64,000 nt of DNA from Luteimicrobium xylanilyticum (GCF_009429125.1 NZ_CP045529.1:3038001-3102000), one strand, 5' to 3'. Positions 42,315 to 51,030 are shown, counted from the stretch's first letter. Numbers and translations are program-made. The notes: generated from the sequence alone by a model not told the origin.

Positions 42315-43754
42315 TCACTTCGCGTCGGCGGCAGCCGACGTCGCAACCTGCTTCAGCGGCTCGTCCGTCTTCTTCGGGGCCGGGGCCGCGGCGCGGAACG
42401 CGGCACGCGGGTCCTGGACGGCGTTGAGCGCGACCGTCTCGCGACCGTAGACCGCCTGGCCGACCCAGCCGTTGAAGATGTGGAGCTTGCGGTTCCAGGT
42501 CGGCATCGCGAGCACGTGGTAGCCGCGGTGCATCGCCCACGCGAGCGGGCCGCGGAGCTTGAACTTGCCGAACAGCTCCGCGACGCCCTTGTACAGACCG
42601 AGCGAGGCGACGGTGCCGATGTTCTTGTGCGAGTACTCCTTGGTGGGCTCGCCCTTGAGGTTCGACACCAGGTTCTCGGCGAGCTGCACGCCCTCGCGGA
42701 TCGCGTGCTGCGCGTTCGGCGGGCAGAACTTGCCGGGGTTCAGCACGTCCGGCACCGCGGCGCAGTCGCCCGCGCCCCACGCACCGGGGACGATCGTGCC
42801 GTCCTCGGTCGCGACCTGGAGCGTCGCGAGGACCTGCAGGCGGCCCAGCTTGTCGAGCGGGAGGTCCGAGTCGTTCAGGACCGGGTTGGACTTGATGCCC
42901 GCGGTCCACACGAGGGTCTCGGTGTCGAACTCGACGCCCGTCGACGTGACGACGTGGCCGTCGACGCACGAGCTGAGGAACGTGTTGAGGTGGAACTCGA
43001 TGCCACGGTCCTTGAGCTGGTCGAGGGCGTACAGCGCCATCGGCTCGGACAGCTCGGGGAGGATCCGGCCGGTGCCCTCGATCATCACGAAGCGCAGGTC
43101 CGACTGCGTGAGCGTCGGGTGCTTCTTGACCGCCGCCCGCGCCATGTCCTCGATCTCCGCGATGGCCTCGATGCCCGCGAAGCCGCCGCCGACGAACGTG
43201 AACGTGAGCAGCCGACGGCGCAGCGCCTCGTCGGTCACGGTGCTCGCGACGTCGATCTTGTCGAGGATCTGGTCGCGGACCGCGATGGCCTCCTCGACGG
43301 TCTTGAGGCCGATGCCCTGCTCGGCGAGCCCCGGGATCGGGAGCAGACGGGCGACGGAGCCGAACGCGACGACGACCTCGTCGTAGGAGAGGACGAACGC
43401 GTCGCCCTCCTTCGGCTCGACCGTCACGCGGCGGTCCGCGTGCGAGATCGACGTGACCTTGCCCTCGACGATGTCGACGCCCGGCAGCGCCTTGCGCAGC
43501 GGCGCGACGACGTAGCGCGACTCGATCGAGCCCGCCGCGGCCTCGGGGAGGAACGGCGCGTACGTGAGGTACGGGTTCGGGTCGACGACCGTGATCTGCG
43601 CCTGGCTCTTGCCCAGCCGCTTCCGGAGCCGACGTGCGGCGTACAGGCCGACCGACCCGCCGCCGATGACGAGGATGCGCGGGACCGTGGTGCCCGCGGG
43701 GCTGCCGTTCTGGGCAGGGCTGACCGAGGTCAGATCGTTCTGAGGCATGGGCAA
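42315..43754 (-). CDS. ndh: Type II NADH dehydrogenase
   Basis: 479 residues. Two dinucleotide folds: FAD-binding VIGGGSVGLYAARRL near the N-terminus and NAD-binding TFVGGGFAGIEAIAE in the middle; the AWGAGDCAAVPD motif binds FAD, and a C-terminal region with amphipathic helices attaches it to the membrane. It passes electrons from NADH to menaquinone without pumping protons. The first 20 residues are disordered. A TAATAG about 10 nt upstream of the ATG may be the -10. A hairpin terminator follows. Confidence 0.92.
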   Translation of the reverse strand: MPMPQNDLTSVSPAQNGSPAGTTVPRILVIGGGSVGLYAARRLRKRLGKSQAQITVVDPNPYLTYAPFLPEAAAGSIESRYVVAPLRKALPGVDIVEGKVTSISHADRRVTVEPKEGDAFVLSYDEVVVAFGSVARLLPIPGLAEQGIGLKTVEEAIAVRDQILDKIDVASTVTDEALRRRLLTFTFVGGGFAGIEAIAEIEDMARAAVKKHPTLTQSDLRFVMIEGTGRILPELSEPMALYALDQLKDRGIEFHLNTFLSSCVDGHVVTSTGVEFDTETLVWTAGIKSNPVLNDSDLPLDKLGRLQVLATLQVATEDGTIVPGAWGAGDCAAVPDVLNPGKFCPPNAQHAIREGVQLAENLVSNLKGEPTKEYSHKNIGTVASLGLYKGVAELFGKFKLRGPLAWAMHRGYHVLAMPTWNRKLHIFNGWVGQAVYGRETVALNAVQDPRAAFRAAAPAPKKTDEPLKQVATSAAADAK

Positions 43755-43843
43755 CAGACTATTACCGCACGTGTCCAGCGAGAAATCACACGACCACCTG
43801 GTGATATGCGCCTCACCACGCCCCTCCCACCCCTCCCCCTCGC

Positions 43844-43901
43844 CGAAGTAGACGTCCGCGCCGTCTACTTCGCGAAGTAGACGGCGCGGACGTCTACTTC
43901 G
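43844..43901. repeat. Perfect 58-bp palindrome
   Basis: 29 bp (43844-43872) are followed directly by their exact complement (43873-43901), with no loop bases. Each half is itself a hairpin (GAAGTAGAC ... GTCTACTTC). The centre, ACTTCGCGAAGTAGACGG, resembles that of the element at 15271-15329. It lies in the gap upstream of ndh and contains the TAG stop of the downstream-lying HAAS-type gene. It could form a cruciform or a terminator. Confidence 0.85.
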
Positions 43902-45240
43902 CGGGGTTGGTGGGCTTCGGGGTCGAGGTCGGGGTCGCGTCCGACGACGGCGCGGGGCTGGCCGCGTCGCTCGGCGCCGGCGACGGCGTGGTCCCGTCGC
44001 CCGGGAGCGCCGAGGCGCCGGGGAGCGCGGCCCGCGACGTCAGCGGGGACACCTGGTCGAACGGCGCGACCGGAGCGGTGGCCCCCGCACCGGGCTGCGG
44101 CACCGGCATGCCCTGGTCGTCGTACTGGGCGTTCCCGTACGCGTCGACCGCGACCTGCGCCCGCTCGAGCGGGTAGGCGTTCCAGAGCTGCCGACCCGAC
44201 CGGTCGAGCGACGGAACCTCGAACCAGGCGGGCTCGTCGCCGTCGTGCAGCGTCCCCAGGTCCCCTGGGTCCGCGAGCAGGACCGCCTTGCCCGCGTCGT
44301 CGTAGACCCGAGCGCCGTCGACGAGCTTGCCGTCCGCGCCGTAGACGTAGAGGTTCTCGGCCTGCCGCCCGTCCACCCAGATCCCGTCCGACTGCGGGTC
44401 GGCGTCGCGCGCCCCCTGGTCGTACCCGCTCCAGTACGAACCGGAGCCGGGCTCGCCCTCCGCGTACGCCGTCGCGAACGTCGGCACCAGCAGCACGACC
44501 GCGGCGACCCCGAGCAGCGTCCCGACCCAGCGGAACCGCAGCGGGAACCGCCACGCCCCGCGCCCCCACTGCACCGAGCACACGACGGCTCCCAGCAGGA
44601 GCACCCACGCGGGCAGCGTGTTCGGGACCAGCGAGACCGGCCGCTGCGTCCACAGCAGCGCCGTCACGAGAACCCATGCCCGCACGACCCACCACGCCGG
44701 CCGCAGCACCTCGAGGAACTCGAAGACCGGCCTCCACCCGGGCGCGACCCGGAGGGCGCTCCACCGCTCGGCCCAGCTGGCACGCGTCTCCGCCCATGCC
44801 ACGCCCATGCCCCGGCGCGTCGCCGCCCCCTGCACGACGACGCGCGGCGCGAGTCCCGCCGAGGAGCGCAGCTCCGCCGCGTACGCCGCCGGCGTGCCGA
44901 AGCGCGCGGTGAGCGTCGCCGCCGTGAACGGCACGTCCGACGACGGCGCGGCGCCCGCGCCCGGTGCGCCGGAGGCAGCCGTACCACCGGCGGGCGGGGC
45001 GACCACCGTGTCGGCGACTTCCGTGCCCGGGCGAGGGCCGTCGTCGGGCCGCGAGAACCCGAGCGGGGTGTCGGCGAGGGCGTCGAGGAGGTCGGCCTCA
45101 AGGCCGTCGGTGAGGTCGTCGACGGTGTCGGCGGGCAGGTCGTCGAGCTCGGCGCGCACGGCGCGGGCGTAGTCGGCGACGAGCGCGTGCAGCGCGACCG
45201 ACGCGGGCGAGGCCGCGGGCAGGGGGACGGTGGTGCTCAT
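43894..45240 (-). CDS. HAAS-type signalling-domain membrane protein paired with PadR
   Basis: 448 residues. The first 140 or so hold a helical HAAS-like domain (VADYARAVRAELDDLPADTVDDL, then a proline-rich linker and FTAATLTARFGTPAAYAAEL), typical of proteins encoded with PadR regulators. Two or three transmembrane helices follow (about residues 190-265), then an extracytoplasmic region and a Pro/Ser/Thr-rich tail of about 60 residues. It probably senses or transduces an envelope cue. The start overlaps the padR stop (ATGA). Its last codons and stop lie inside a 58-bp palindrome. Confidence 0.72.
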   Translation of the reverse strand: MSTTVPLPAASPASVALHALVADYARAVRAELDDLPADTVDDLTDGLEADLLDALADTPLGFSRPDDGPRPGTEVADTVVAPPAGGTAASGAPGAGAAPSSDVPFTAATLTARFGTPAAYAAELRSSAGLAPRVVVQGAATRRGMGVAWAETRASWAERWSALRVAPGWRPVFEFLEVLRPAWWVVRAWVLVTALLWTQRPVSLVPNTLPAWVLLLGAVVCSVQWGRGAWRFPLRFRWVGTLLGVAAVVLLVPTFATAYAEGEPGSGSYWSGYDQGARDADPQSDGIWVDGRQAENLYVYGADGKLVDGARVYDDAGKAVLLADPGDLGTLHDGDEPAWFEVPSLDRSGRQLWNAYPLERAQVAVDAYGNAQYDDQGMPVPQPGAGATAPVAPFDQVSPLTSRAALPGASALPGDGTTPSPAPSDAASPAPSSDATPTSTPKPTNPAK

Positions 45241-45572
45241 CGGGCTGCTCCTTCGGTGGGGTCGAGGAGGGACGTGACGGTGCGGGCGAACGAGCCCCAC
45301 TCCTTGCGCTGGACGTCGAGCATCGCCCGGCCCTGCGCGTTGATGCCGTAGTACTTGCGGTGCGGGCCCTCGTCGGACGGCACCACATAGCTCGTGAGCG
45401 CGCCCGCTGCGTAGAGGCGGCGGAGCGTGCCGTAGACGGATGCGTCGGCGACGTCGTCGAGGCCCGATGAGCGCAGACGCCGGACGACGTCGTAGCCGTA
45501 CCCGTCCGCGTCGGCGACGACCGCGAGCACAGCGGCGTCGAGCACCCCCTTGAGGAGCTGGGTCGTGTCCAT
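45237..45572 (-). CDS. PadR-family transcriptional regulator
   Basis: 111 residues, class PadR-s2 size. It has the opening MDTTQLLKGVLDAAVLAVV and winged helix with DGYGYDVVRRL, DVADASVYGTLRRLYAAGAL and the tyrosine-rich HRKYYGINAQGR wing. PadR represses its own operon in most cases. The ATG at 45572 has GAGAGGGA 6-12 nt upstream, and is preferred to an upstream start adding a basic stretch. Upstream (about 45610-45650) the DNA is AT-richer with repeated GTAGT motifs that may be its operator. Confidence 0.87.
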   Translation of the reverse strand: MDTTQLLKGVLDAAVLAVVADADGYGYDVVRRLRSSGLDDVADASVYGTLRRLYAAGALTSYVVPSDEGPHRKYYGINAQGRAMLDVQRKEWGSFARTVTSLLDPTEGAAR

Positions 45573-45692
45573 GCGGTCCCTCTCGTCGTGGCCGGTCCGT
45601 CGTCGACGGTGACGCATCACGCACGCTACTACGCGATGTGCACTACCGGCTAGAGCTTCGTACCGCGTGTCGCTGCACCGTGCCGCGTGCCG

Positions 45693-46646
45693 TCAGCCCA
45701 GGGACAGGGCGATGCCGTCGAGGATGTCGTGCTCGCTCGTCACGACGCGCGCGAGCTCGCCGCCGGCCGCCGCGACCTCGTCGCGGACCCGGGTCACGAC
45801 CTCCGACCACACGAGCGCGCCCGCCCCGATCACGTCGACGCGTCCGGGATGCATGAAGCCCAGCGCCGCGCGCTCGGCGCGGGTCATCGCGAGGAGCTCG
45901 TCGCACGCGCGCAGCACGTCGTCGGTCGGGAGGACGGAGCCGTTGATGCGATCGCGGTCGTAGTGATCGAGACGCAGGGCGTGCGCGGTCACCGTGGTCA
46001 CGGTGCCCGCGAGCCCGACGAGCGTCGCGGTCTTCGCGACCGGGACGACGGCGAGCGCCTCGTCGAGAGCCGCCCGCACGTCCGCGCGCGCGGCCGCGAC
46101 CTCGGCCGCCGTGGGCGGGTCGGTCGCGAGGTGCCGCTCGGTCATCCGCACGCACCCGACGTCCATCGAGAACGCGGCCTCGGGCTCGCGCGAGCCCAGC
46201 ACCAGCTCGGTCGAGCCGCCGCCCAGGTCCACGACCAGGTACGGGGCGTCGAAGCGCCCGCCCACGACGCTCGTCGCGCCCCGGAACGACAGCGCCGCCT
46301 CCTCCTCGCCCGACACGACCTCCGGGTACACGCCGAGACGGTCGTGCACGCCCTCGAAGAAGTCGTCCTTGTTGCTCGCGTCCCGCGACGCGCTCGTCGC
46401 GACGAACCGCACGCGCTCGGCACCCAGCTCGCGGGCGACGTCGGCCGCGCGGGACGTCGCGTCGAGCGTCCGCTGCAGCGCCTCGGGCGCGATCATGCCC
46501 GTCTTGTCGACGCCCTGCCCGAGCCGGACGACCTCCATGCTGCGGTGCAGGTCGGTGAGCGTGCCCGTCTCGGGGTCGAGGTCGGCGACGAGGAGGCGGA
46601 GGGAGTTGGTACCGCAGTCGACGGCAGCAACACGGGTGGAGCTCAT
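45693..46646 (-). CDS. ppx: Ppx/GppA exopolyphosphatase family protein
   Basis: 317 residues. ASKHA ATPase fold: phosphate-1 loop AAVDCGTNSLRLLVAD, the acidic VVSGEEEA segment and the second glycine loop VDLGGGSTEL. It hydrolyses polyphosphate or pppGpp; short one-domain members like this (Ppx1 type) are usual in actinobacteria. It is the last gene of the ftsB-DUF501-ppx run. Start ATG at 46646; an upstream in-frame ATG is unlikely. Confidence 0.9.
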   Translation of the reverse strand: MSSTRVAAVDCGTNSLRLLVADLDPETGTLTDLHRSMEVVRLGQGVDKTGMIAPEALQRTLDATSRAADVARELGAERVRFVATSASRDASNKDDFFEGVHDRLGVYPEVVSGEEEAALSFRGATSVVGGRFDAPYLVVDLGGGSTELVLGSREPEAAFSMDVGCVRMTERHLATDPPTAAEVAAARADVRAALDEALAVVPVAKTATLVGLAGTVTTVTAHALRLDHYDRDRINGSVLPTDDVLRACDELLAMTRAERAALGFMHPGRVDVIGAGALVWSEVVTRVRDEVAAAGGELARVVTSEHDILDGIALSLG

Positions 46647-46700
46647 GGCGACCAGCCTGCCACAGGGCGCCTCGCCCACCCCCACAGCGCCGCGCGAGTT

Positions 46701-46802
46701 GTCAGGCGCGCACCGGAGCAGACAGCGGCCAACGCCTGACACGGTTCTCCCGCCCGCGACGCGTCAGGCAGTCGCCGGAGCAGACAGCGGCCAGCGCCTG
46801 AC
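46701..46802. repeat. Two copies of a 40-bp palindrome-ended element
   Basis: Copies at 46701-46740 and 46763-46802 agree at 35 of 40 positions. Ends are the inverted repeat GTCAGGCG/CGCCTGAC (weakened in copy 2), and the core CCGGAGCAGACAGCGGCCA is conserved. They fill most of the gap between ppx (start 46646) and DUF501 (end 46823), which are co-directional. Length and ends match the 40-bp elements elsewhere in the window. Confidence 0.75.
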
Positions 46803-46822
46803 AGGCCGACGACGGCGGCGCG

Positions 46823-47341
46823 TCAGCAGGTGCAGCGGTCCGCGCTCCACAGCCCCTCGTCCGCGGCCTGCTGGAGCGCCAGGTCACCGACGACGTCGAC
46901 GCCGGGCCCCGCCACCAGCGCGTGCCCCGCGAGCGCGTGCAGGCACTTCACCCGCGTCGGCAAACCGCCCGCCGAGATGCCCGCGATCTCCGGGACCTCG
47001 CCGGTGCCGGCCCGCGCAGCGACCTCCGCCCGACGCGCGAGGTAGTCGTCGTGCGCGCGCGTGTGTCCGGCGGCGAGCTCCTCGTCCTCGGCGAGCCGGT
47101 CGTTCAGCTCGCGCATGACGCCGCGCGCCTCGAGCGTGCTCATCGCCGCGACCACCCCGGGGTGCGTGAGGTAGAACGTCGTAGGAAAGGGCGTGCCGTC
47201 GTCGAGCCGGGGCGCCGTCACCGCGACGAGCGGGCGGCCGCACACGCAGCGAGCCCCGATCGCGACGACGCCGCGCGGGGTGCGGCCGAGCTGCTCCGCG
47301 AGCACGGCGAGGTCGTCGGCGGTCACGTCGGTGAGGGGCAT
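46823..47341 (-). CDS. DUF501 protein
   Basis: 172 residues of the DUF501 family: LAEQLGRTPRGVVAIGARC, CGRPLVAVTAPRL, TTFYLTHP, and the C-terminal cysteine cluster (VKCLHALAGHALV, ending DRCTC). The Cys positions suggest a bound metal. Function is unknown; the gene is conserved between ftsB/divIC and ppx in actinobacteria, which is its context here. The ATG at 47341 is preferred. Confidence 0.87.
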   Translation of the reverse strand: MPLTDVTADDLAVLAEQLGRTPRGVVAIGARCVCGRPLVAVTAPRLDDGTPFPTTFYLTHPGVVAAMSTLEARGVMRELNDRLAEDEELAAGHTRAHDDYLARRAEVAARAGTGEVPEIAGISAGGLPTRVKCLHALAGHALVAGPGVDVVGDLALQQAADEGLWSADRCTC

Positions 47342-47381
47342 GCCTCCATTGTCCCCGACCCGCACCGTCGTCCGGTGCCGG

Positions 47382-48074
47382 CTACTTCGACCCGGTCGTG
47401 ACGCCCTCTCCCGCGACCTCGACCGACGTCCACATCGTGCGATACCAGGGCGAGGCGTCGTCGGCCGTGGAGTCGACCACGCCCGCCGACACCGGCTTGC
47501 CGGTGATCGGGCTGACGCCGGCCTCCGCGCTCCCCGGGTCGATCACCCGGTACGCCTTGTCGCCCGGCATCACGTAGCCGAGCCGCGCACGCGCCTGCGC
47601 CTTCTGGAACGCGGGGTCCGACCAGCGGTCCAGCGCCGTCTGCGCGTCCTCCTTCTGCTTCTGGGTCGCCGCCAGGTCCGCGTGCAGGGCGCGGAGGTCC
47701 GCCGACTGCGTGACGTACTCGCGCGCCGTCGGGAGCAGGATGACGAACGCGAGGAGGATCGCGCCCGCGAGCACGAGCGTGCGGGTCGTGATCGTCTCGG
47801 GCACCATCCCCGCGACACGGCCCGCGGCCCGCCGGCTCCGGCTCGTGCGCCGCACGCGGGGCGTGGCTCCCGTCGCGGGACGGGAGGAGCCGCGGCCCTT
47901 GCCCGCCGCCGTCGTGCCGGACGACGACGTGCCGCGCGAGGCGGACGCTCGCGGCGCCGGGGCGCGGTTCGAGGAGGTGGCCGCGCGCGCCGTCGGACGG
48001 GGGGACGCGCCGGAGCCCTGGGCGGCCGGGCGGGTGGACCGGGCCTGCGGGGCGGACGGGCGACGCGGAGCCAT
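47382..48074 (-). CDS. FtsB/DivIC-type septum formation initiator
   Basis: 230 residues. A basic, low-complexity cytoplasmic N-terminus of about 90 residues (Arg/Pro/Ser/Thr-rich) is followed by one transmembrane helix (about 102-120) and a coiled coil (YVTQSADLRALHADLAATQKQKE) leading to LGYVMPGDKAYRVIDPG, typical of the DivIC/FtsB family. It acts in the divisome with FtsL and FtsQ. The gene is upstream of DUF501, as in related genomes, but eno is not its upstream neighbour. Confidence 0.85.
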   Translation of the reverse strand: MAPRRPSAPQARSTRPAAQGSGASPRPTARAATSSNRAPAPRASASRGTSSSGTTAAGKGRGSSRPATGATPRVRRTSRSRRAAGRVAGMVPETITTRTLVLAGAILLAFVILLPTAREYVTQSADLRALHADLAATQKQKEDAQTALDRWSDPAFQKAQARARLGYVMPGDKAYRVIDPGSAEAGVSPITGKPVSAGVVDSTADDASPWYRTMWTSVEVAGEGVTTGSK

Positions 48075-48138
48075 GGCCCGATTCTGCCCGTTCGTCCCCT
48101 CGGTCGCGCGGCACACACGCCGCGCCCCGCCGACTTGA

Positions 48139-48175
48139 CCCAAGCTCGTGAGCCGCGAGCCTCTCCACGTTCTGA
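48139..48175. repeat. Decayed copy of a 40-bp palindromic element
   Basis: AAGCTCGTGAGCCGCGAG and TTCTGACGG, in the same order as the element at 22332-22371 (AAGCTCGTGAGCCTCGAG ... TTCTGACGG), lie in the gap between ftsB and the aldo/keto reductase gene. The right arm is damaged, so no hairpin forms. Confidence 0.45.
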
Positions 48176-48208
48176 CGGCTCGCCCCGGCGTGGACGCCGC
48201 CCCTCCCG

Positions 48209-49456
48209 TCAGCCCGCCGCGGCGTCGAGCGCGTCGAGCGCGTCCTCGTCCAGCTCGAGCGACGCGGAGCCCAGGTTGGACTCCAGGTGCGTGACGGAGG
48301 ACGTCCCCGGGATGGGCAGCATCACCGGCGACCGCTGCAGGAGCCACGCGAGCGCGACCTGCGCCGGCTCCGCACCGAGCGCGTCGGCGACGCGCCCGAG
48401 CGCCCCCGAGCGCGCCGTCAGGCCGCCGGTCCCGAGCGGGAACCACGGGACGAAGGCGAGCCCGCGCGCCTCCGCGAACCTCAGGACGTCCTCGGCCTCA
48501 CGGTCCCCGAGGTTGTAGCGGTTCTGGACCGACACCACCCTGATGGCGCCGAGCGCCGCCTCGAGAGTGCCCACCCCCACCTCGCTCAGGCCCACGTGGC
48601 GCACCTTGCCCTCGCGCTGCAGGTCCTCCAGCACCCCGAGCTGGTCCTCCAGCGGGTACCGCGGGTCGACCCGGTGGAGCTGCAGCAGGTCGATGCGCTC
48701 CACGCCCAACCGGCGGAGGCTGCCCTCCGCACGCTCACGGAGCCGCTCCGGGCGACCGTCCACGGCCCACCGCCCCGGACCCGGCCGTGCGAACCCGACC
48801 TTGGTCGCGATCACGAGGTCCTCCGGGTACGGCGCGAGGGCCTCGCGGACCAGCTCCTCGGCGACGTCGGGGCCGTAGGAGTCCGCGGTGTCGATCAGGG
48901 TGACCCCGAGCTCGACGGCGCGACGCAGCACGGCGACCGCCTGGTCGCGGTCCTCCGGCGGCCCCCAGACGCCGGGTCCCGTGAGCTGCATCGTGCCGTA
49001 GCCCAGGCGCCGCACCTCCAGGTCCCCGCCGAGCAGGAACGTCCCCGACGCCGCAGCGTCCGGCGCAGGGACGAGCTCGAGGGTGTTCCCCCGTGCGGGC
49101 GCCGCGACGAGGGCCGGCAGGTACTGGGGCCAGTCGTCGTACTTGCGCCGGTAGGCGGAGTCGACCGCATCGAGGGTCGCGTCGTCGGTCACGGGCACGA
49201 CCTGGGCGGAGAGGTCACCTCCGGGCGTCACGACGCTCAGCTCCCCTCGCCGGCGCGCTCGCTCGTACCACCGTCCCGCCGCCCCGTGCGACGAGCGCAC
49301 GTACACCCTGCCGTCGACCACCACGCCCCAGATCGGCGTCACCCGGCCGGGGCCGCCCGCCGGCCCGCCGGTACGGACCTCGATCGTCTCCGTGGCACCG
49401 ACGTGCCCCGCCAGCGTGCCCGGTGCTGTGCTCGCACCCGTCGCGACGTCCCTCAT
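48209..49456 (-). CDS. DUF2255-aldo/keto reductase fusion protein
   Basis: 415 residues. The N-terminal part (about 10-135) matches DUF2255, a split-barrel family related to F420/flavin-binding proteins: TETIEVRTGG, TPIWGVVVDGRVYVRSSHG, and SAYRRKYDDWPQYLPALVA. The C-terminal part is a full aldo/keto reductase: YGTMQLTG, the Asp/Tyr of IDTADSYG, the Lys of VIATKVG and the His of LLQLHRVD. The fusion implies a small redox cofactor domain working with an NADPH-dependent carbonyl reductase. The ATG at 49456 has GGGAG at once upstream. A shared motif GCATCGGTCAA lies at 49535-49551. Confidence 0.78.
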   Translation of the reverse strand: MRDVATGASTAPGTLAGHVGATETIEVRTGGPAGGPGRVTPIWGVVVDGRVYVRSSHGAAGRWYERARRRGELSVVTPGGDLSAQVVPVTDDATLDAVDSAYRRKYDDWPQYLPALVAAPARGNTLELVPAPDAAASGTFLLGGDLEVRRLGYGTMQLTGPGVWGPPEDRDQAVAVLRRAVELGVTLIDTADSYGPDVAEELVREALAPYPEDLVIATKVGFARPGPGRWAVDGRPERLRERAEGSLRRLGVERIDLLQLHRVDPRYPLEDQLGVLEDLQREGKVRHVGLSEVGVGTLEAALGAIRVVSVQNRYNLGDREAEDVLRFAEARGLAFVPWFPLGTGGLTARSGALGRVADALGAEPAQVALAWLLQRSPVMLPIPGTSSVTHLESNLGSASLELDEDALDALDAAAG

Positions 49457-49534
49457 CTCCCGACCCCTCCGCTCGACGGCGCCGCTCACCTCGACCGGCT
49501 CCACGACCATGGTCGACGGCACCGACGCAGCCCC

Positions 49535-49551
49535 GCATCGGTCAAGCGACC
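49535..49551. promoter_or_regulatory. Shared upstream motif, copy A
   Basis: GCATCGGTCAAGCGACC, about 80 bp upstream of the aldo/keto reductase start. The motif at 50973-50989 differs at only two of 17 positions. Candidate binding site of one of the local regulators. Confidence 0.35.
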
Positions 49552-49581
49552 GCACCATGCGCCGCGCGCCCGGGTACGACG

Positions 49582-50907
49582 TCACCACCCCGCGACCGTC
49601 AGGACGCGCTCGAGGTACACGCCCAGGAGGGCAGCAGCCTCCACCGCAGCCCGCCGGACCGCCGCCGAGGGTGCCGACGACGACGCCAGCGCCAGCGAGC
49701 CCCACGACGCGCCACCCACCACGAGCGGTGCGGGGACCAGGTGCTCGACGCCGGCGTCACGCAGCAGACGGGTGAACGGACCGCCACCCGTCGCGAGCGC
49801 CAGCGGGACCCCGGCGGCCAGCGCGCGGACGACGGGCGCGTCGCGCCCCAGCGCGTGGACGCTGCCGCGTGGGAGCGGGTCGATCCGGCCGGCGACCACC
49901 TCGCACACGGCGACGCGCGGGTCGACCGCCGAGGACGCCTCGCGGACTCGCACGTGCAGGACGAGCGCGTGCCCGACCCCGGTGAGCTCCGTCAGCTCGT
50001 CGAGAGCGCGGTCGAGGGCCTCGCCGGGCGGTCCACCCCCGAGTAGCGGCCGGGACATCCGGGCCACCACGGCCTGGGCGTCCGCCTCCGCGAGGAGCTC
50101 GGCCCGGACCGTCTCGTTCGAGGCCGCCATCCCGACGATCCCTGCCACACCGGCGACGAGCGGGGGAAGGACGTCGAGCGCGGGCCGGACGAGGCCCTCC
50201 CGCGGGCACGCGACCACGGCGCCCCAGACCGCCCCGTCCACGAACACGGGTGCCGCCACGCCGGCGGCGCCGCACGACAGGGACCGCCGCGCGACCGCTT
50301 TCGACACGAGGCCCAGCTGGGCGTCCGTCGGGCCTCCTGCACCGACCCGTCGCGGGTCGCGACAGTGCCACGACGAGACCCGCAGCGCGCCCTCGGCGTC
50401 GGCACGGACCACGGCCGCGCTGTCCACGACGCCGACGCCGCACAGCTCCCGGACCGCCGCCGCCGCCACGGGGAGAGGTTCCGCACGGCCGCTGACGAGC
50501 GCCGTCAGCCGGAGCAGGAGCGCCTGGTGCGCACCGCTCGCCCGCAGCACCTCGAACGCGGCCTCGCGTGCCACCGTGTCCGCCAGCACCCGGGCCAGCG
50601 GCGTCAGCGGGTCGCCCGTCGGGGGGCTCGACGCCTCGAGCACCCCCCACGTCCGGCCGTCGACGACGACCGCGCAGGACGCCGTGCGCGTGTCGTCCCG
50701 AGACGGGACCCCCGGGGCCGGTCCTCGCGTCGCGAGCCGTGTCCACCGTCCGCCGTCGTCGCGCCACAGTGCCGCCCACGGCTCGACGGGCCGTCCGCTC
50801 GGGCTCGACCCTCCCGACAGCTGCACGAGCGCGTCGCACGCCGCCTCCGCGAGTGCCGCCACGTCCCCCTGGGCTGCCAGTCCTGCCAGGCGCCTCCAGT
50901 CGGCCAC
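49582..50907 (-). CDS. GAF-domain protein, sensor without output domain
   Basis: 441 residues from the chosen GTG. Three related alpha/beta segments look like GAF domains (around 10-125, 150-270 and 290-440): the pattern VDGRTWGVLEAS, VDGAVWGAVVAC and VGGASWGSLALA recurs as the last strand pair. There is no histidine kinase, HTH or phosphatase domain, so it may bind a ligand and a partner protein. It is divergent from the large LuxR gene across 123 bp. The GTG follows a strong GGAGGGGGAGG. An ATG at 50976 is possible. Confidence 0.68.
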   Translation of the reverse strand: MADWRRLAGLAAQGDVAALAEAACDALVQLSGGSSPSGRPVEPWAALWRDDGGRWTRLATRGPAPGVPSRDDTRTASCAVVVDGRTWGVLEASSPPTGDPLTPLARVLADTVAREAAFEVLRASGAHQALLLRLTALVSGRAEPLPVAAAAVRELCGVGVVDSAAVVRADAEGALRVSSWHCRDPRRVGAGGPTDAQLGLVSKAVARRSLSCGAAGVAAPVFVDGAVWGAVVACPREGLVRPALDVLPPLVAGVAGIVGMAASNETVRAELLAEADAQAVVARMSRPLLGGGPPGEALDRALDELTELTGVGHALVLHVRVREASSAVDPRVAVCEVVAGRIDPLPRGSVHALGRDAPVVRALAAGVPLALATGGGPFTRLLRDAGVEHLVPAPLVVGGASWGSLALASSSAPSAAVRRAAVEAAALLGVYLERVLTVAGW

Positions 50908-50972
50908 CCTCCCCCTCCTCGACCGCCACGACCGGCGGCTCCAGGCGATCGTCCGGCCGGGCGTACGGCCAG

Positions 50973-50989
50973 GCATCGGTCAACTGACC
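50973..50989. promoter_or_regulatory. Shared upstream motif, copy B
   Basis: GCATCGGTCAACTGACC, containing GGTCA-AC-TGACC as a palindrome, lies between the divergent GAF-domain and LuxR genes. Its sister copy is at 49535-49551; a shorter match (GCATCGGTC, 59695-59703) precedes the XRE gene. Confidence 0.4.
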
Positions 50990-51030
50990 TAACCCGGACC
51001 GGAAACACCTCCCGCTTGTACGCTCGTCTC

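Noticed and set aside
46701-46802. The two 40-bp repeats as the start of a CRISPR array
   Set aside because: Only two copies, 22 bp apart, with differences between them and no cas genes; they are palindrome-ended elements instead.
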